A stretch of 64,000 nt of DNA from Raphanus sativus (GCF_000801105.2 NC_079515.1:27861407-27925406), one strand, 5' to 3'. Positions 26,568 through 38,998 are shown, counted from the first letter of the stretch. Translations and numbers: made by a program. The notes: generated by a model not told the origin, from the sequence alone.

Positions 26568-27358
26568 GGTTAAATCTATATTATAGTAATTATTTCAAAC
26601 TGATTTTTATACAGATACACCTTCATGATTCATATCAAAATAAAGCTCTAGATTACACAAATAACATTTTGGGGTAAGTTATATCCTTACTATACCATCT
26701 GTGCAAGGTGGTTGAACGACACCCATTTTAAAATTATATGTGTAATATAAGTTGGAATCGAATGAGAATGTCGCCTGCATATATAACATAAGATATTGGG
26801 CTGTTAAAAATATATGTATAACATAAGAGGAAATGGAACATTAAAATAGAAAGTAGCCTTCCAATGTATAGTGTAATGTATGACTCGGGAAACTACCGAT
26901 TTGATTTTCCAGTTGTGGAATTTATTTTTAGTTCAATTTAATTAAGGAAAACTATTTATTAGAAGCGGAAAAAACAAGCATTAAAATAGGCAATTTAATT
27001 TAATCATCAGTGGCACTGTAGTGTAAATAATATTGAAAATTAAGGGGCATTCTATATGTATACTTCTGTTTTAATAAAGTAGATTTACAATAATGTGCAT
27101 ATATCTGTATCAATCATTATTTTCTTCAATTTTTTTTGTATATTTTCTTACATGGATGAAACTATGATTCTTGTACTAGAAAACACCTCAAGGTGCAATT
27201 TGTTCTCCATTCTCCAAGTTTAGTGACCAAACTTTGTATATCGTGTAACATTTGGACATCATGTGTACACGTGGATCGAAGTGTACATGTGGATTGCATT
27301 TCAATGTACATTCTGAAAATGAGGAGTATGTGTTCATGTTGTAATATTTTTGTAGTAC

Positions 27359-27400
27359 GCGTGAACCCAAATTTTTTTTTTTGAAAAAGCGTGAACCCAA
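27359..27400 (-). mobile_element. Poly(A) micro-insertion footprint 10 (minus)
   Basis: GCGTGAACCCAA (27359-27370) repeats at 27389-27400. The insert on the minus strand is TTTTTC plus about twelve A. Confidence 0.5.
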
Positions 27401-27639
27401 TTTTGAACTCAAGCAAGTAACACAAAAAGAGAAACCGATGTAAATTGTATACATGGATTGTAATCCGGTGTACATGTGGATCATGTGGATATCCACATGT
27501 CCGTTAAAATTTCTTGTTGTAAATATGAAACCAAAGTTTCAGATTTCCATAGAAGATTATAGAACTTTTCATTTCAATTTGTTTTAACGGGATAATATAG
27601 CATAACCATATCTCACACCAGTGAAGCTAGCCTATACAG

Positions 27640-28250
27640 AAGGCTAGAGGACTAGATGTTGGACCTCGGTTAGTCAAAAGGTTGATGGGATTCGGAGATC
27701 ACATGGTTTCAAAAATCGTGGCTAAGATTGCTCACAAGGAAATTGCACTTGTAGCTATTGGTGTAGACTTGTTTCTAGATTAATCGTGCCCCTTGCCTTA
27801 CATTTGAAGGCACAAACAACCCTTCTCTTCCATGATTTTAACTCAACATATATACCACTCATTTGATACAAAATTCTTGTGCAGTTTTGATCAAAGAGTA
27901 TGGTGATAAGTTAAGGGGACCTTTTAACAACTCAGCTCGGAAGATAGCTGGTATTCCGCGAAATTGGTAAGGAACTCATCCCACCAAGTGCTTGAAAAAA
28001 ACAAAATCATCAGTTTTATATAAAACTAGCTAAACCAGTTACTTTTCTATGTATTGACACACTAAGAAACATTTTAGTTTAGCATAGTAGGTTAGATTAT
28101 TCCATGTGTCTTTAGGTATGATCCATCATGTGGCACCAAAGTGGATGAAGGCCGCAACAAAAATGGTGACAGAGAGCAACTTTCTACCGTATATTTCATC
28201 TTTGTTCATGTCTCCATAGCTATCTATCTAGAGGAGGCAATTTTTTTGCT
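27640..28250 (+). pseudogene. Possible decayed exon fragments, function unknown
   Basis: Composition is more balanced than the surroundings, and short stretches read like protein (VSKIVAKIAHKEIALVAIG near 27705-27765; LIKEYGDKLRGPFNNSARK near 27890-27950; YDPSCGTKVDEGR near 28115), separated by stops and candidate splice sites. I do not recognise a family. May be a gene relic or a captured fragment. Confidence 0.25.
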
Positions 28251-28473
28251 GGGGACTTTATCTTAAACTAAAGTAATTATGTATAAATTTTGTTGCAATT
28301 CATCATGCCAAGTTTATGATATACTCACTCATATAATCTCAATGGTGAAAGAGAATTCAAGTCTCGAAAGGCTAACCAAATGATTTGATGCCTACTGAGT
28401 TTTGATGAATGAGTGTGGCGCATAATTTTTTTGTGTCATGAAGGACAGATTAATGTTAGTCTTGTTCACATCC

Positions 28474-29031
28474 AAGATACGTTGTTGTGCTCATTCTCCT
28501 CAACTTTTTTTTTGGACAAATCACCTCAACTTTATCAACTTCAAACTTTTCTTCATCACCTCCATCTCCTCGGCCTCCATTACCAATATTCCTATTTCGT
28601 ATTTCTCCCACCCTCATCAAATTATCAAAGGTCTCATCTATGTGGTTTCGGCGCCTTAACTAATTTCTCTGTTCCTCCGCCGTCAACAGAGAGAAAGAGG
28701 AAAATCAAATTCCTTCACTTCTCCTCCATAAGCAGAAATAACAACGACTGCCTCTACTCACCTATGTTTGTTTCCCATTAGCCATTGGCAACTTCCTTCG
28801 ACTATAAAATTTACAAACTCTTACACGCCGTTTTCACATTCGAGGTAGGAAGAAGAAAAAAAAAATGTAAGAAAAGGGTATTTTATGGTTTTAGTGTGAC
28901 TAATTATATGATCTCTTTTATGGTTTTAGTGTGACTAATTATATGAAAATGTATGCGAAACTATCCTATGAGTGAAAAATGTTCTATTGTAATATTAAAT
29001 GTACATAAAATGACGTATAATTTAATACTAT
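28474..29031. repeat. 558-bp direct repeat, left copy flanking the CACTA element
   Basis: Starts AAGATACGTTGTTGTGCTC and ends ...ATACTAT immediately before CACTACAAG. It differs from the right copy (31810-32367) at only a handful of positions by eye. It contains a minus-strand poly(A) footprint (28498-28533, CCTCAACTTT repeat) and an internal doubled segment (ATGGTTTTAGTGTGACTAAT, about 28885-28945), both present in the right copy too, so they predate the duplication. No coding function recognised. Confidence 0.8.
28498..28533 (-). mobile_element. Poly(A) micro-insertion footprint 11 (minus)
   Basis: CCTCAACTTT at 28498-28507 and 28524-28533. The insert on the minus strand is TGATTTGTCC plus A6. 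The same footprint is carried along in the duplicated copy at 31834-31869. Confidence 0.5.
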
Positions 29032-29537
29032 CACTACAAGAAAACGCATGCCTAATGACCAAACATTACGACTACCAAAAAGTGGTCGTAAATTACGGAC
29101 TGGTGTACGACTACGTTACGACTAACTATATATTAGTCGTAAAGTCGATGTAAATTTACAACTAATATAATGAGTCGTACGTTAGTCGTAAAGTTACATC
29201 TAATGTACGACTAAAATTATATGCAGTCGTACATTAGATGTAACTTTACGACTAAATTACATTTAACGAATTTACATCTAATTAACGACTAAAGGAGTCA
29301 TAAATTAGTTGTAATATTACGACTTAGGTACATCAAAATAGTTTACATCTAATTAACAACTGATTTACGAGAACAAAGTTGTACTTTGGTAGTTAAGTTA
29401 TAATTTAAACGTAAATTAGTTGTAACATTGTACGTACCAAAATCGAAATTTCTCTATAAATATGATCTTATCCCTCATTCTTAAGATGCACAAAAAAAAC
29501 AAAAAGAGCAAAAAAAAAACGGGAAACAGTTAAGAAA

Positions 29538-30885
29538 ATGTCTGAAAATATTTATGCGCTTCGGAGTTAGATGTATCCGCATAAAGATTCAACAGGAAAA
29601 GTAACAGACGAATTTCTCAACGGAGCAGAGATATTCATGTACCAGGCCGGACAGACGCCTCTCACAAAGGAAACGGGTAAAATGTTCTGTCCATGTCGTA
29701 AATGCAAAAAATACGAAGTTTGCTGCTAGTGAAACCGTTTGGAAACATATAGTAAATAGAGGATTTACTCCACATTACTATATTTGGTTTAACCATGGAG
29801 AGGGTGATAATAGGAATGAAGCTAGTAGTAGTAATCATGTTGAAAATGTTCGTAACAGAGATGAACCACATTTGCCTTCTGAAAGTGTTATTCAAGAAGA
29901 TCATATGTTAGATCATGATAGAATGCATGATATGGTTACCGATGCATTTCGTGAAACAACATCAGTAATAGAGGAGGTTGAAAATGCAGAGGGGCCTAAT
30001 TTGGATGCAAAAAGATTTTATGAAATGCTAGCAGCAGCAAATGAGCCAATCTATGAAGGTTGTAGAGAAGGTTTTTCTAAATTATCTTTAGCAGTTAGGA
30101 TGATGAATATCAAAACTGATCATAACTTACCTGAAGTTTGTATGGATGCATGGGCTGAGTTGTTTAAAGAGTATTTGCCTGAAGATAACTTGTGTGCTGA
30201 ATCTTATTATGAGATTCAGAAACTTGTTCATAGTCTTGGCTTACCTTCGGAGATGATTGATGTGTGTATAGACAACTGTATGATATACTGGGGAAAAGAT
30301 GCAGAATTGTTAGAGTGTAAATTTTGCAAGAAGCCAAGATATAAACCGCAAGGACGTGGACGAAATAGGGTGCCGTACCAGCGGATGTGGTACTTACCAA
30401 TCAAGGATAGACTCAAGAGATTATATCAATCTGAAAAGACGGCAGCGTCGATGAGATGGCATGCAGAACATGATCAGAAGGAAGGAGAGATCAATCATCC
30501 CTCTGATGTCAAAGCGTGGAAACATTTGAATAATGTCTATCCTGATTTTGCAAGCAACCCCCGCAACGTTTATCTTGGGCTCTGCACAGATGGCTTTTGT
30601 CCATTTGGAATGTCTGGAAGACAATACTCTCTCTGGCCAGTCTTCTTGACGTCATACAACCTTCCACCAGAGATGTGTATGGAAAAAGAATTGCTTTTCA
30701 TGAGTATATTGATACCTGGACCCAAACATCCCAAAAGATCCCTTGATGTTTTTCTACAACCTTTGATTGAAGAATTGAAGGAATTGTGGTCAACAGGCGT
30801 GCAGACATATGATTGTTCAACGAGAACAAACTTTACAATGCGAGCAGTTCTACTGTGGACTATTAGTGATTTTCCTGCATATTGA
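29538..30885 (+). pseudogene. TNP2-like CACTA transposase, N-terminal half, broken
   Basis: The first ATG gives MSENIYALRS, then a TAG (29568-29570) where a Trp is expected, then MYPHKDSTGKVTDEF...MFCPCRKCK, the plant transposase-associated domain with its Cys cluster. Frame is lost near 29720 and resumes as ETVWKHIVNRGFTPHYYIW, continuing as a 337-codon open stretch (29872-30885) with MIDVCIDNCMIYW, ECKFCKKPRY, WHAEHDQKEGEINHPSD, LGLCTDGFCPFGM and VLLWTISDFPAY, all typical of the TNP2/transposase-21 family. It ends abruptly after DFPAY, so the C-terminal half with most catalytic residues is deleted. Known role: binding and cutting of element ends in the nucleus. Not functional here. Confidence 0.9.
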
Positions 30886-30894
30886 CCTACAACG

Positions 30895-31364
30895 ATGTAG
30901 AAGTTCAGATTCAGGAGGTCCAGACTCAGCTGACGCAACAAAATCCGGATGGTCCACCGGTCCAGCTTTCTGCCATCGAACAAGACCGAATTTTCGAGCA
31001 GGTAAAATATTCGACCTTTTTAATTTATATACATGCATATCTTTTTTTTACATATGTACTAATAATATCTATTTATAAATTATATATAGGTTGCTCGGAA
31101 GAGAAGGGGACGTATAATTGGGATCGGGAGTGTGAATGATGTTCCCATGGCGAGAGCTGAACACGCTGCTCAAAGGGAAGAAGACTCCTCGGTTCGGAGG
31201 GAGTTGGAAACTGCGAACCAGAAGTTAGCCGACCACAACGACAAATTTAAATCGATGGCGAACATGTTCGATATGCTTCTAGAGACAACTATAAACGTCG
31301 ACCCGTCGGTTACAGCATCGTGGAAGAACCTGCGTCCGACCTTCGTCCCCAACCCGATTCCGTA
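30895..31364 (+). pseudogene. C-terminal remnant of the second CACTA gene (TnpA/Ptta type)
   Basis: A coding-like segment QTQLTQQNPDGPPVQLSAIEQ...IFEQ, a GT..AG intron (about 31002-31090), then RKRRGRIIGIGSVNDVPMAR, coiled-coil-like SSVRRELETANQKLADHNDK and a tail ending RPTFVPNPIP with stop at 31362-31364. This resembles the C-terminal part of plant En/Spm-type TnpA-like proteins (GxGxVxD motif, then heptad-rich tail). It follows the truncated TNP2-like frame directly, so an internal deletion appears to have fused the two genes. Confidence 0.7.
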
Positions 31365-31809
31365 AGAGCAGGAGGATTTGACTCGGCGTGCCGAGGAGAG
31401 GAGTTCTGAGCTCTTTTATGATTTTAGTGCTTAGTTTTCGGTTTTAATTATTTTGTATTTTGAAAACTTTGAATTTATGAATGTTATATTATTATGTTTT
31501 TATGAATTTAAATCAAATTCGAAAAATATTTTATTTTTTAAAAAAAATTTTTTTTGTAAAATTGAATTATTAAAATTAATTTTAATATTTAAAATCGAAT
31601 AATTAAAATTACAGATTCGATGTAAGTTAGTCGTTATATTACGACTAGTTTACCTCTATTGTACAATTAATTCTTTACGACTACTTTACAACTTATACAT
31701 AACATCTACTTTACGACTAAACATTTACGACCCAGGTACGACTATATTAATTACATCTACTTTACGAGTAAAGGTTAACGACCCGAGTACGACTACATTT
31801 ATTACATGT

Positions 31810-32367
31810 AAGATACGTTGTTGTGCTCATTCTCCTCAACTTTTTTTTTGGACAAATCACCTCAACTTTATCAACTTCAAACTTTTCTTCATCACCTCCA
31901 TCTCCTCGGCCTCCATTACCAATATTCCTATTTCGTCGTTTCTCCCACCCTCATCAAATTATCAAAGGTCTCATCTATGTGGTTTCGGCGCCTTAACTAA
32001 TTTCTCTGTTCCTCCGCCGTCAACAGAGAGAAAGAGGAAAATCAAATTCCTTCACTTCTCCTCCATAGGCAGAAATAACAACGACTGCCTCTACTCACGG
32101 ATGTTTGTTTCCCATTAGCCGTTGGCAACTTCCTTCGACTATAAAATTTACAAACTCTTACACGCCGTTTTCACATTCGAGGTAGGAAGAAGAAAAAAAA
32201 TGTAAGAAAAAGGGTATTTTATGGTTTTAGTGTGACTTATTATATGATCTCTTTTATGGTTTTAGTGTGACTAATTATATGAAAATGTATGCGAAACTAT
32301 CCTATGAGTGAAAAATGTTCTATTGTAATATTAAATGTACATAAAATGACGTATAATGTAATACTAT
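31810..32367. repeat. 558-bp direct repeat, right copy
   Basis: Near-identical to 28474-29031, with a few substitutions and small changes (e.g. TTTCGTCGTTTC for TTTCGTATTTC; CTCACGGATG for CTCACCTATG). It continues past the CACTA target point into ATATTATATT, so it shows what the empty site looks like. Confidence 0.8.
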
Positions 32368-32399
32368 ATATTATATTTTAAAAAAAAACATCAATTAAT

Positions 32400-32512
32400 A
32401 GTTGTCTTGCAGTTCCGGGTCTGACTAGAGGTTAGGTCTCCGGGGATTAGTCGGTTGGGTCACGGCCCACCGAATATCCCGGATTAACAAAAAAACCAGT
32501 TGTCTTGCAGTT
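32400..32512 (+). mobile_element. Truncated SINE/LINE tail with perfect 15-bp target duplication
   Basis: AGTTGTCTTGCAGTT at 32400-32414 is repeated exactly at 32498-32512. Between them 83 bp begin CCGGGTCTGACTAGAGG, contain GGTCTCCGGGGATTAGTCGG and end CCCGGATTAAC plus A8. A clear 5'-truncated poly(A) retroposon; the GC-rich tail looks like a Brassicaceae SINE or LINE 3' end. Confidence 0.85.
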
Positions 32513-32532
32513 TAGTCAAAAAATAGATGCAT

Positions 32533-33205
32533 TTAGGGGTGGGCGCTCAGGTATCCATTCGAGTTCGCTTTGGGTCTATTCAGGTTTCGGGTTTTGGGGA
32601 TCAAATATTTTAACCCAATTTGGGTATTTTTAAAATTTGGTTCAGGTTCGGTTTGGATCTTCGTGGGTTCGGTTCAGGTTCGGATAACCTATTTAAGTTA
32701 TTTTAAAATTTTTAAAATTCATTATTTACTTTAAATTTCTCAAAATCTATGAACAAATTAATATATTACATATAAATTTGAATAACATATGTCAAAATAT
32801 GTAAACTTAGCATATAAATTGGATTGGTTTGAATATTTGGATAGAGAATCAATAGATATTTCAAATATTTTTAGTGTTTTGAATATAATTTAGCTATTTT
32901 AGACATTTACTTTTAACTATTTGTATATATTTTAAAATATTTTGAGCAAATTAAAAGTATCTTATATATTTTAGATGTTTTTAATATACATTAAATCTAC
33001 ATATAATTAATATATTTAGGTATATAAATCAATTTTGGATACATTCGTGTACCTGAAATACTTCGGTTCAGATCGGTTTCGATTCTCTAAATACCAAATT
33101 TTTTAATTCATTCGAATCTTTAATTAATTTTGGTTCAAGTTCGATACTACTTTTTTGGGTCGAGTTTGGTTCGGTTTTTCGGATTCAGATTTTTTGTCTA
33201 GCTCT
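32533..33205. mobile_element. hAT-like GGTTCGG-rich element
   Basis: Starts TAGGGGTGGGCGCTCAGG, a common plant hAT-MITE terminus, and ends GTCTAGCTCTA, a degraded inverted copy. GGTTCGGTTTGG and GGTTCAGGTTCGG motifs lie near both ends. Flanks AGATGCAT and AGATGTCT may be a decayed 8-bp duplication. Confidence 0.5.
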
Positions 33206-33248
33206 AGATGTCTTGCATTAAATTTTAGAGTTACTATTAAACTTCTTT

Positions 33249-33549
33249 ATATGTATAGTAAGCCTTCTCTTTCCATATAAGTGCTATTTAAGACTTTTAC
33301 TCACGAATTAAGAAAATATTTTCTATTTTACCTTTATTTAATAATACATTTGGTTCATTTTAGTTGTCGTTTTAGGTTTGTACATATAAATTAAAAACAT
33401 TAAGTTTGTGTATTTTCTATATAAAAACATCATTATCTATACACATAATCACATTTGAACCAATGAAAAATAGAATAACATATAGAGTTAATAAATTTTG
33501 CACTGAAAGTTTATTCTATAACGCAACTAAATTGAAACGGATGTAGTAC
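33249..33549. mobile_element. Old Stowaway-like MITE
   Basis: The left part TTCTCTTTCCATATAAGTGC and right part AATTGAAACGGATGTAGTA resemble diverged Stowaway ends. The core (TTTTGCACTGAAAG, TATAACGC) parallels the copies at 18978 and 20156. Confidence 0.4.
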
Positions 33550-34064
33550 ATTATTTTTTTTTATTTTACTAATTAATGAGCTAAAGTAAAACTAAAAACT
33601 AGAAAATATTTTTAATAGTTCCACTGAAATGTAAAATACACTTATACTTAAACAAATTTTAAGCTAAAGTGACAGTCAATATGACGCAAAAGAGTATATT
33701 TTTAACTATAACTTATTTGTATATTAAGGGTTATCATTATGTAGTAAACAATGTAAATACCCAAAAAAATATTATATACATGTATTGGCTAATTTGGTGA
33801 TAAACTACCTAAACGATCATTTTAGTTTTAGTCTTTTAGACTATATGTAAAAATATTTATAATTTATCTGGTTATGTACTAAGTTTTATTGTTGCTGCAT
33901 TGTATATATCTTTTGCTCGTGTTTATACATGGACATTGCATTCATTTTTTAGAATTAGCTACAAAAATATTGCAGCACCTGTCGCGGACGCTTTCTAGCA
34001 ACAGTTTTGGTTTTAACTAAGATACAATATATATATATATGCTTGATGATATAACGAGGAAAAT

Positions 34065-34252
34065 AAGTACATTGAACCCGGACGAGTTAGTTCAATTGGC
34101 AGCATCCCAGACATTTATCTGAGAGGTTATCGATTCGAGGTTCGGACGGAGAGGAATGTCCAGGACTATAACTTGTATAGATAAAAGCTGGCTCTTGACC
34201 TAAAAAGATTATGGCCGAAATTCTTGGTTTAGAAAAAAAAGAAGTACATTAA
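34065..34252 (+). mobile_element. tRNA-type SINE with target duplication
   Basis: The body 34077-34241 starts CCCGGACGAG, has a box A-like TAGTTCAATTGG (34088-34099) and a box B-like GATTCGAGGTT (34132-34142), and ends TTGGTTTAG plus A8. AAGTACATTGAA (34065-34076) and AAGTACATTAA (34242-34252) flank it. The head keeps the tRNA-like promoter, so this copy is near full length (about 165 bp). The family name was not assigned. Confidence 0.8.
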
Positions 34253-34461
34253 GACCTTTAAACTAAAAAGAAAATGGACAACAACAGTCCAAACAGATGT
34301 TTCCATATATGCCAAAATCGCCCATGTAATTTTAAATCGAAGACACCCACAACATATAACACATATTGGCCGGGCGTGTTCAAATTTCGAATCTTGTACA
34401 TAAATTAAATTTCTGTTTAAATCTCCAATATTACAGCTGGCTGAACGATCGTATTGTTTAA

Positions 34462-34733
34462 TACTCCCTCTGTTTTTAAATGATAGATGTTTTGAGATTT
34501 TCACACTTTTTAATAAAACATATTAAAACTTACTTATTAGTGCATAGTTTTTTGTTATTTTATATTTCCTATATTTCTAAACCAATAAGATTTCAAAAAA
34601 TGCAATTAATTTTTTTGAGATTCACAATTATTTATAATTAGTTGACAAAAATTACATTGAAAATATGAAAAATATATCTTTTTGAAACAAAAAAATTTTC
34701 TAGAACATACATCTTTTAAAAACAGAGGGAGTA
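34462..34733. mobile_element. Stowaway-like MITE (272 bp)
   Basis: TACTCCCTCTGTTTTTAAAT at the left; TTTAAAAACAGAGGGAGTA at the right; TA at both edges. The inverted repeat extends beyond 20 bp. Confidence 0.85.
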
Positions 34734-35851
34734 CGTTTTTCTCTATGCATTATATTTCTACACAGATACAACACATGTATTGATTGGTATTTGGTTGACA
34801 AAAGGAAAGACTTTTTGGTCTCGCAAAGGAGTTCTTCGAAAAGCACTTTCTCTCGTTCCCATTTTCGAGAATAATTACAATTATCACAGGGAAGAGGGTT
34901 TTAAAATAGATTTTCTGACTTTTGACCGAAAAAATAGATTTTGTGACTGTGGTTAACTTATTCATGATATGAACTGGCAGATTTAGTTTTAATAACGTGG
35001 GGTTTTGGGCTGGATTCGTTCTTTATTGACTACACGTCTACCATCTTAATATTGTAATTCTTTTTTTTGGTCTAAATGTTAAGGTATTTAAGCTAAAAAA
35101 CATCTGTTAAAATATCATATAAAATGAAACAGAGAGAATATTAACTAATACTGTCAATAATCAATTTCACCGTAAAATACAAATGAAAAAACGCAGTAAT
35201 AATAAATATAATAACATTATAAATAAAAGAAAATATTAAAGATACACTTTCGCCAAAACCAAGTAAAAACATCGCTGTAGAATACACTAGGTGTGATATT
35301 CGTGTGACCCCATAAGGTCCAAATTGAAGTTTCTCTACATGACATTATTTACTATTTTTCTACTCTTAAAAGATAAATACTTTAAAAATATTTGTGCCAA
35401 AGAAAAATATTTTATGTATATGTATTTTTATTAGTTAATAATTAATATTATAAACTTAACACACAGAAAATAATATATTTACATCAAATTTTAATATATT
35501 TTAAGATGTGTAAAAACATATAAACATACATTTTTAGGAATAGAAAAAATATTAATCAATCAAATAACTAGTCCAATTGGAGTTAAAACCAGCTAGTGTC
35601 CAAATATATTTAAACTCATTTATTCTCATGTGTTTGCATTTTTAATGCATGTTTAAAATATATTCTCTAAATAGTGTTGAATATTTAGAAATCCTCATTA
35701 TCACTAAATAGAAAATACACTGAAAACATTAAAAAAAAAATATTTCTTCTAAAATATCTATATCTCAAAGAAAAACTGATGGAGTGTTAGATATATATGA
35801 TGTCTTTTATTCAACACTATGCATCTGCCCGTTTTTTTTTTGTTGAATTAA

Positions 35852-36103
35852 GAGCATCTTCAATGTAAAACTCCATTTTTTCCTCTAAAATGGAGTAAAA
35901 ATGGATATGGAGTAAAATCGCTCCAACCCTACTCCATTTTTCATTCCATAATGGAGTCATGAACAAACAAAAAATAGATTACTCCATTTATGGAGTAAAC
36001 TTCAAAATGGAGTGAGATATGAAGTTGGGTTGGAGCATATGTTACTCCATAATCACTTTTGTTTCATTTTGGAGTTAAAAATAGAATTGAGTTGGAGATG
36101 CCC
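35852..36103. mobile_element. Tourist/Harbinger-like MITE (252 bp)
   Basis: GAGCATCTTCAATG at the left and TTGGAGATGCCC at the right are inverted repeats, with TAA at both edges (35849-35851, 36104-36106). The interior is built of inverted ACTCCATTTT/AAAATGGAGT motifs, also found in the larger element at 4135-5270. Confidence 0.75.
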
Positions 36104-36458
36104 TAAGAACCTCGAATCTATAATAGTTTATCTTTTTAAAATGGCATGTCAATTACTTACAGTGAACTTTTTTGCATTTCATATAATTTGAGTGTACAGT
36201 TTTTTCTATAAAAAAAAATGTTGATCGGAAATTGATTGAAAGAGGAAATTATATACTACTATAATTTAAAAGAATTAGAAAGCAGAAATAAAATGAGAAA
36301 AAGGTTGGAGACAATAAATGAAGAATGGTAATATTGGGCAGATCAATAACCCAACTACTCCTCTGACTAACTTTTATAGACAACCCTCCTTTCTCTTTTT
36401 GATTCCCTTCCATTTTTTCATCTAAAATTTTACTACAAATATTATTATTATTATTATC

Positions 36459-36805
36459 TGTTATAATATTCATTGTGTGGATGAACCATAACCAAGTACT
36501 TAACCAAGTACTAGACAAGTCCAACAAGTACAAGAGGAAGTGCAAGGAGGTTTACATCCGGTCTACATCGGTTCATCTACAAACCGGTCCGAGATTAGAA
36601 GACTCAGTCAACCTCGTTATCATCACCTTGACCAAGTCTTCATGTATGACATCAATGTAGTCAATGTAATCAATGTATAGATTTAATTCCTTGTAAAGCA
36701 TTTGTAAACCCTTGTACAAACCACTATATAATGTGGTGTTGGCTAATGAGAAAACACACAACATTTCTCACAAATCACTCTCCACATTCTCTTTAGTTTA
36801 TAACA
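36459..36805 (+). repeat. 5' LTR of the Copia-type element
   Basis: A 347-bp LTR with TG...CA ends. It contains ACTATATAATG (36722-36732), a likely TATA region of the LTR promoter. Small frames inside it are chance and recur in the other LTR. Confidence 0.9.
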
Positions 36806-38998
36806 CGTTATCAGCACGAATGTGCTCTCCACCTGAGAAGTCTCTCTCCACCTGAGCTCTCTTTTCCGGCCACAAAATTCTAAATCCAGGCGCAACTTTA
36901 AACCGCCGTATCTCTCAAACCCTGTGGAGCCAGAAGACGATCCACCTATCAATCTGAAGCCCAAAACGATAAGAATCCGTTGCCGAAGACGGCTTGTCGA
37001 TACGATCTCTGACGCGTCGTCAATCGCATAAACACTCCGCACCGCCGACTGATGGTTTTCCGGCCAGCTCCTCCACCTCTCTATCAACCAGCTCATCTGT
37101 GGATCAGCTCTTTCTCATGGTGGTCCATTCAGATTCTTGTGGTATAAAATGGTAAACTAATCTATCCATAAAATCTAAGAACACCATTATATATGAAAAG
37201 AAATCTAAGGATCTATATGAATCCATAATATTAATCTTGTTTCTATGATCCATTGATCCATAAGAAACTTGATTCTGAATTATTTTGAATCCATAAAAGT
37301 TATAATTCTCTAAGGTTCTAAGTATCTCAAAATTAGATTAAAATACCTAAAGATCTATATGAATCTTGTTTATAAAAACTTATGAACCATAAACTATTTG
37401 AGATAGCTTAAACCTATGGATGCTTTGGCCAATTTACCAGATGTGATAAACATGAATGTATAATCTGGCCAAGAACAAAAATCCATGAATCCTTTTCTGT
37501 GCCACTTTCGGCCAGATCTCTCAAATTCAGTCAACCCAAAATAAAATCGAAATTAAAATCATTCATTGCATATCCTTGACCAATAATATTTATTTTGTAT
37601 CTGTCAAGATTTTTAAAACTTTTCTAAATGCAAAATCAGATTTTATAAACTGAAAATCGATTTTATAAATGCTTGCTTGATTTTATTAATTGCATATCTT
37701 TGACTGAAAATGTTTATAAAGTTTTATAACATATAGTCTTGTTTTAAATTGATATGTCATAGAATAAAATCTGTCTTGAAATCATTTGATCATATTGTTG
37801 CATATCAATCCAACCTTGAATAGATTTCATATCATGTTGAATATTGATCATATAGGTTGATAGTTAATCTTGATCTTTTACCATGCTTGAAATTGATGAT
37901 TAAATTATATAGTAATCTTGTTGCATACTTGATTGCATCTGTTCATCTTGAATCATCTTGAACCAACTTTAAATGCAATTGTCATATTGTTTAAAATCTG
38001 ACCATGCATAATTGTCATATTGCTAAGACTGATTTTATGTTTGCATATCATTGACAATCCTGATAATAGTTCATATAAATTAAAATGGTTCATATTGCTT
38101 GCATCTAAATGATTCTCACTGCTTGCATATAATTAGACCAAATCGGTTTTCATTTAAACTTAGCATGTTTGCTTTGATTGAAATTATAAACCTGTTTAAA
38201 CCGATCAAACATGGATAAGTAAATTGTTAGATCATTCCCATATCATGAACTGATCATTTCCATGCATCTTCTTATCATATAGTTTTATTAAGAACTAAGC
38301 ATGATTGTCTTTATTAAAATATAACCAGCTTTGAAACCAATTGATTTAAAATCTAATTGAATTTGGTTTAGTCATTTCCTGAAAATTATTAATTTTCTTG
38401 TCTTGGTTTATCCGGTAAAGGGGGGAAGGAATCAGTTATTATTTTATGATCTTTGAAAACCAAATATCCTTCGGTTTTAGTTTCATTTTATGATCTTTGA
38501 AAATCAAGTATTCTCTTGCATTAAGAATCACATTTATATTATTTTGGTCCAATGCTTAGGACAGAACATCCGATTAGTTCTTGATCCATGCATTTATCAT
38601 TGGACCATTGTGATTGATTTTCATCCATATTGCTTGATCTCATTTAAAAAAAATAATAATAATAATAATGATTGATCCTTATTCAAAATTCTAAAGGGCT
38701 TGGAAACCCTATATGAAATTATATACATATATATAATCAATCCAAATATGAATTATAATTAAAAGGATCACTAGATGCAGTGATCAATTGATCATTGTCA
38801 TACTAGAAATGCTTAAAGCAAATAGATTATATGATTTGGGGGGAAGCATTATTGAAAATCATATACATTTGCTTGCATAAATTCTTGATGCTTGAAAGCA
38901 ATGTTAAATATTCAGATGTTGAAAATCATCTTGAAATCTAAATCTTGGTGACTATATCTAAATTTCTCACTTTTGAGATAGATACAAGGCGATTTTCT

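Larger units (their letters stand above)
24289..27083 (-). mobile_element. Putative minus-strand Helitron containing older inserts
   Basis: The 3' end on the minus strand is CTAG (24289-24292) followed by T, preceded by a hairpin GTGCG-GT-CGCAC (24303-24314). A 5' end TCTACTTTATTAAAACAGAAG begins at 27083 after an A, matching Helitron starts such as TCTATACTATTAAAACA at 52309. Inside lie a TTCGG-rich element (24393-25025) and an inverted-repeat element (25160-26026). Pairing of the two ends is inferred from orientation, motif and absence of other ends between them. Confidence 0.5.
29032..31809 (+). mobile_element. Defective CACTA (En/Spm) element, 3' terminus missing
   Basis: The left end CACTACAAGAAAACGC is a CACTA-type terminus. 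Sub-terminal arrays of TTACGACTA/TAGTCGTAA motifs occupy 29060-29420 and 31615-31800, as in this superfamily. Coding remains of both element genes lie between (29538-30885 and 30895-31364). No TCTTGTAGTG-type right end is found: sequence passes from sub-terminal repeats straight into the right 558-bp repeat at 31810. The element is probably immobile now. Confidence 0.85.

Noticed and set aside
28474..32367. An LTR retrotransposon with 558-bp LTRs
   Set aside because: The interior is a CACTA element, the repeats lack TG...CA ends and no primer-binding site or polypurine tract is present.
36475..36764. Small frames near the left LTR that recur at 43106-43395
   Set aside because: They are the two LTR copies; the repetition reflects the LTR, not a gene family.
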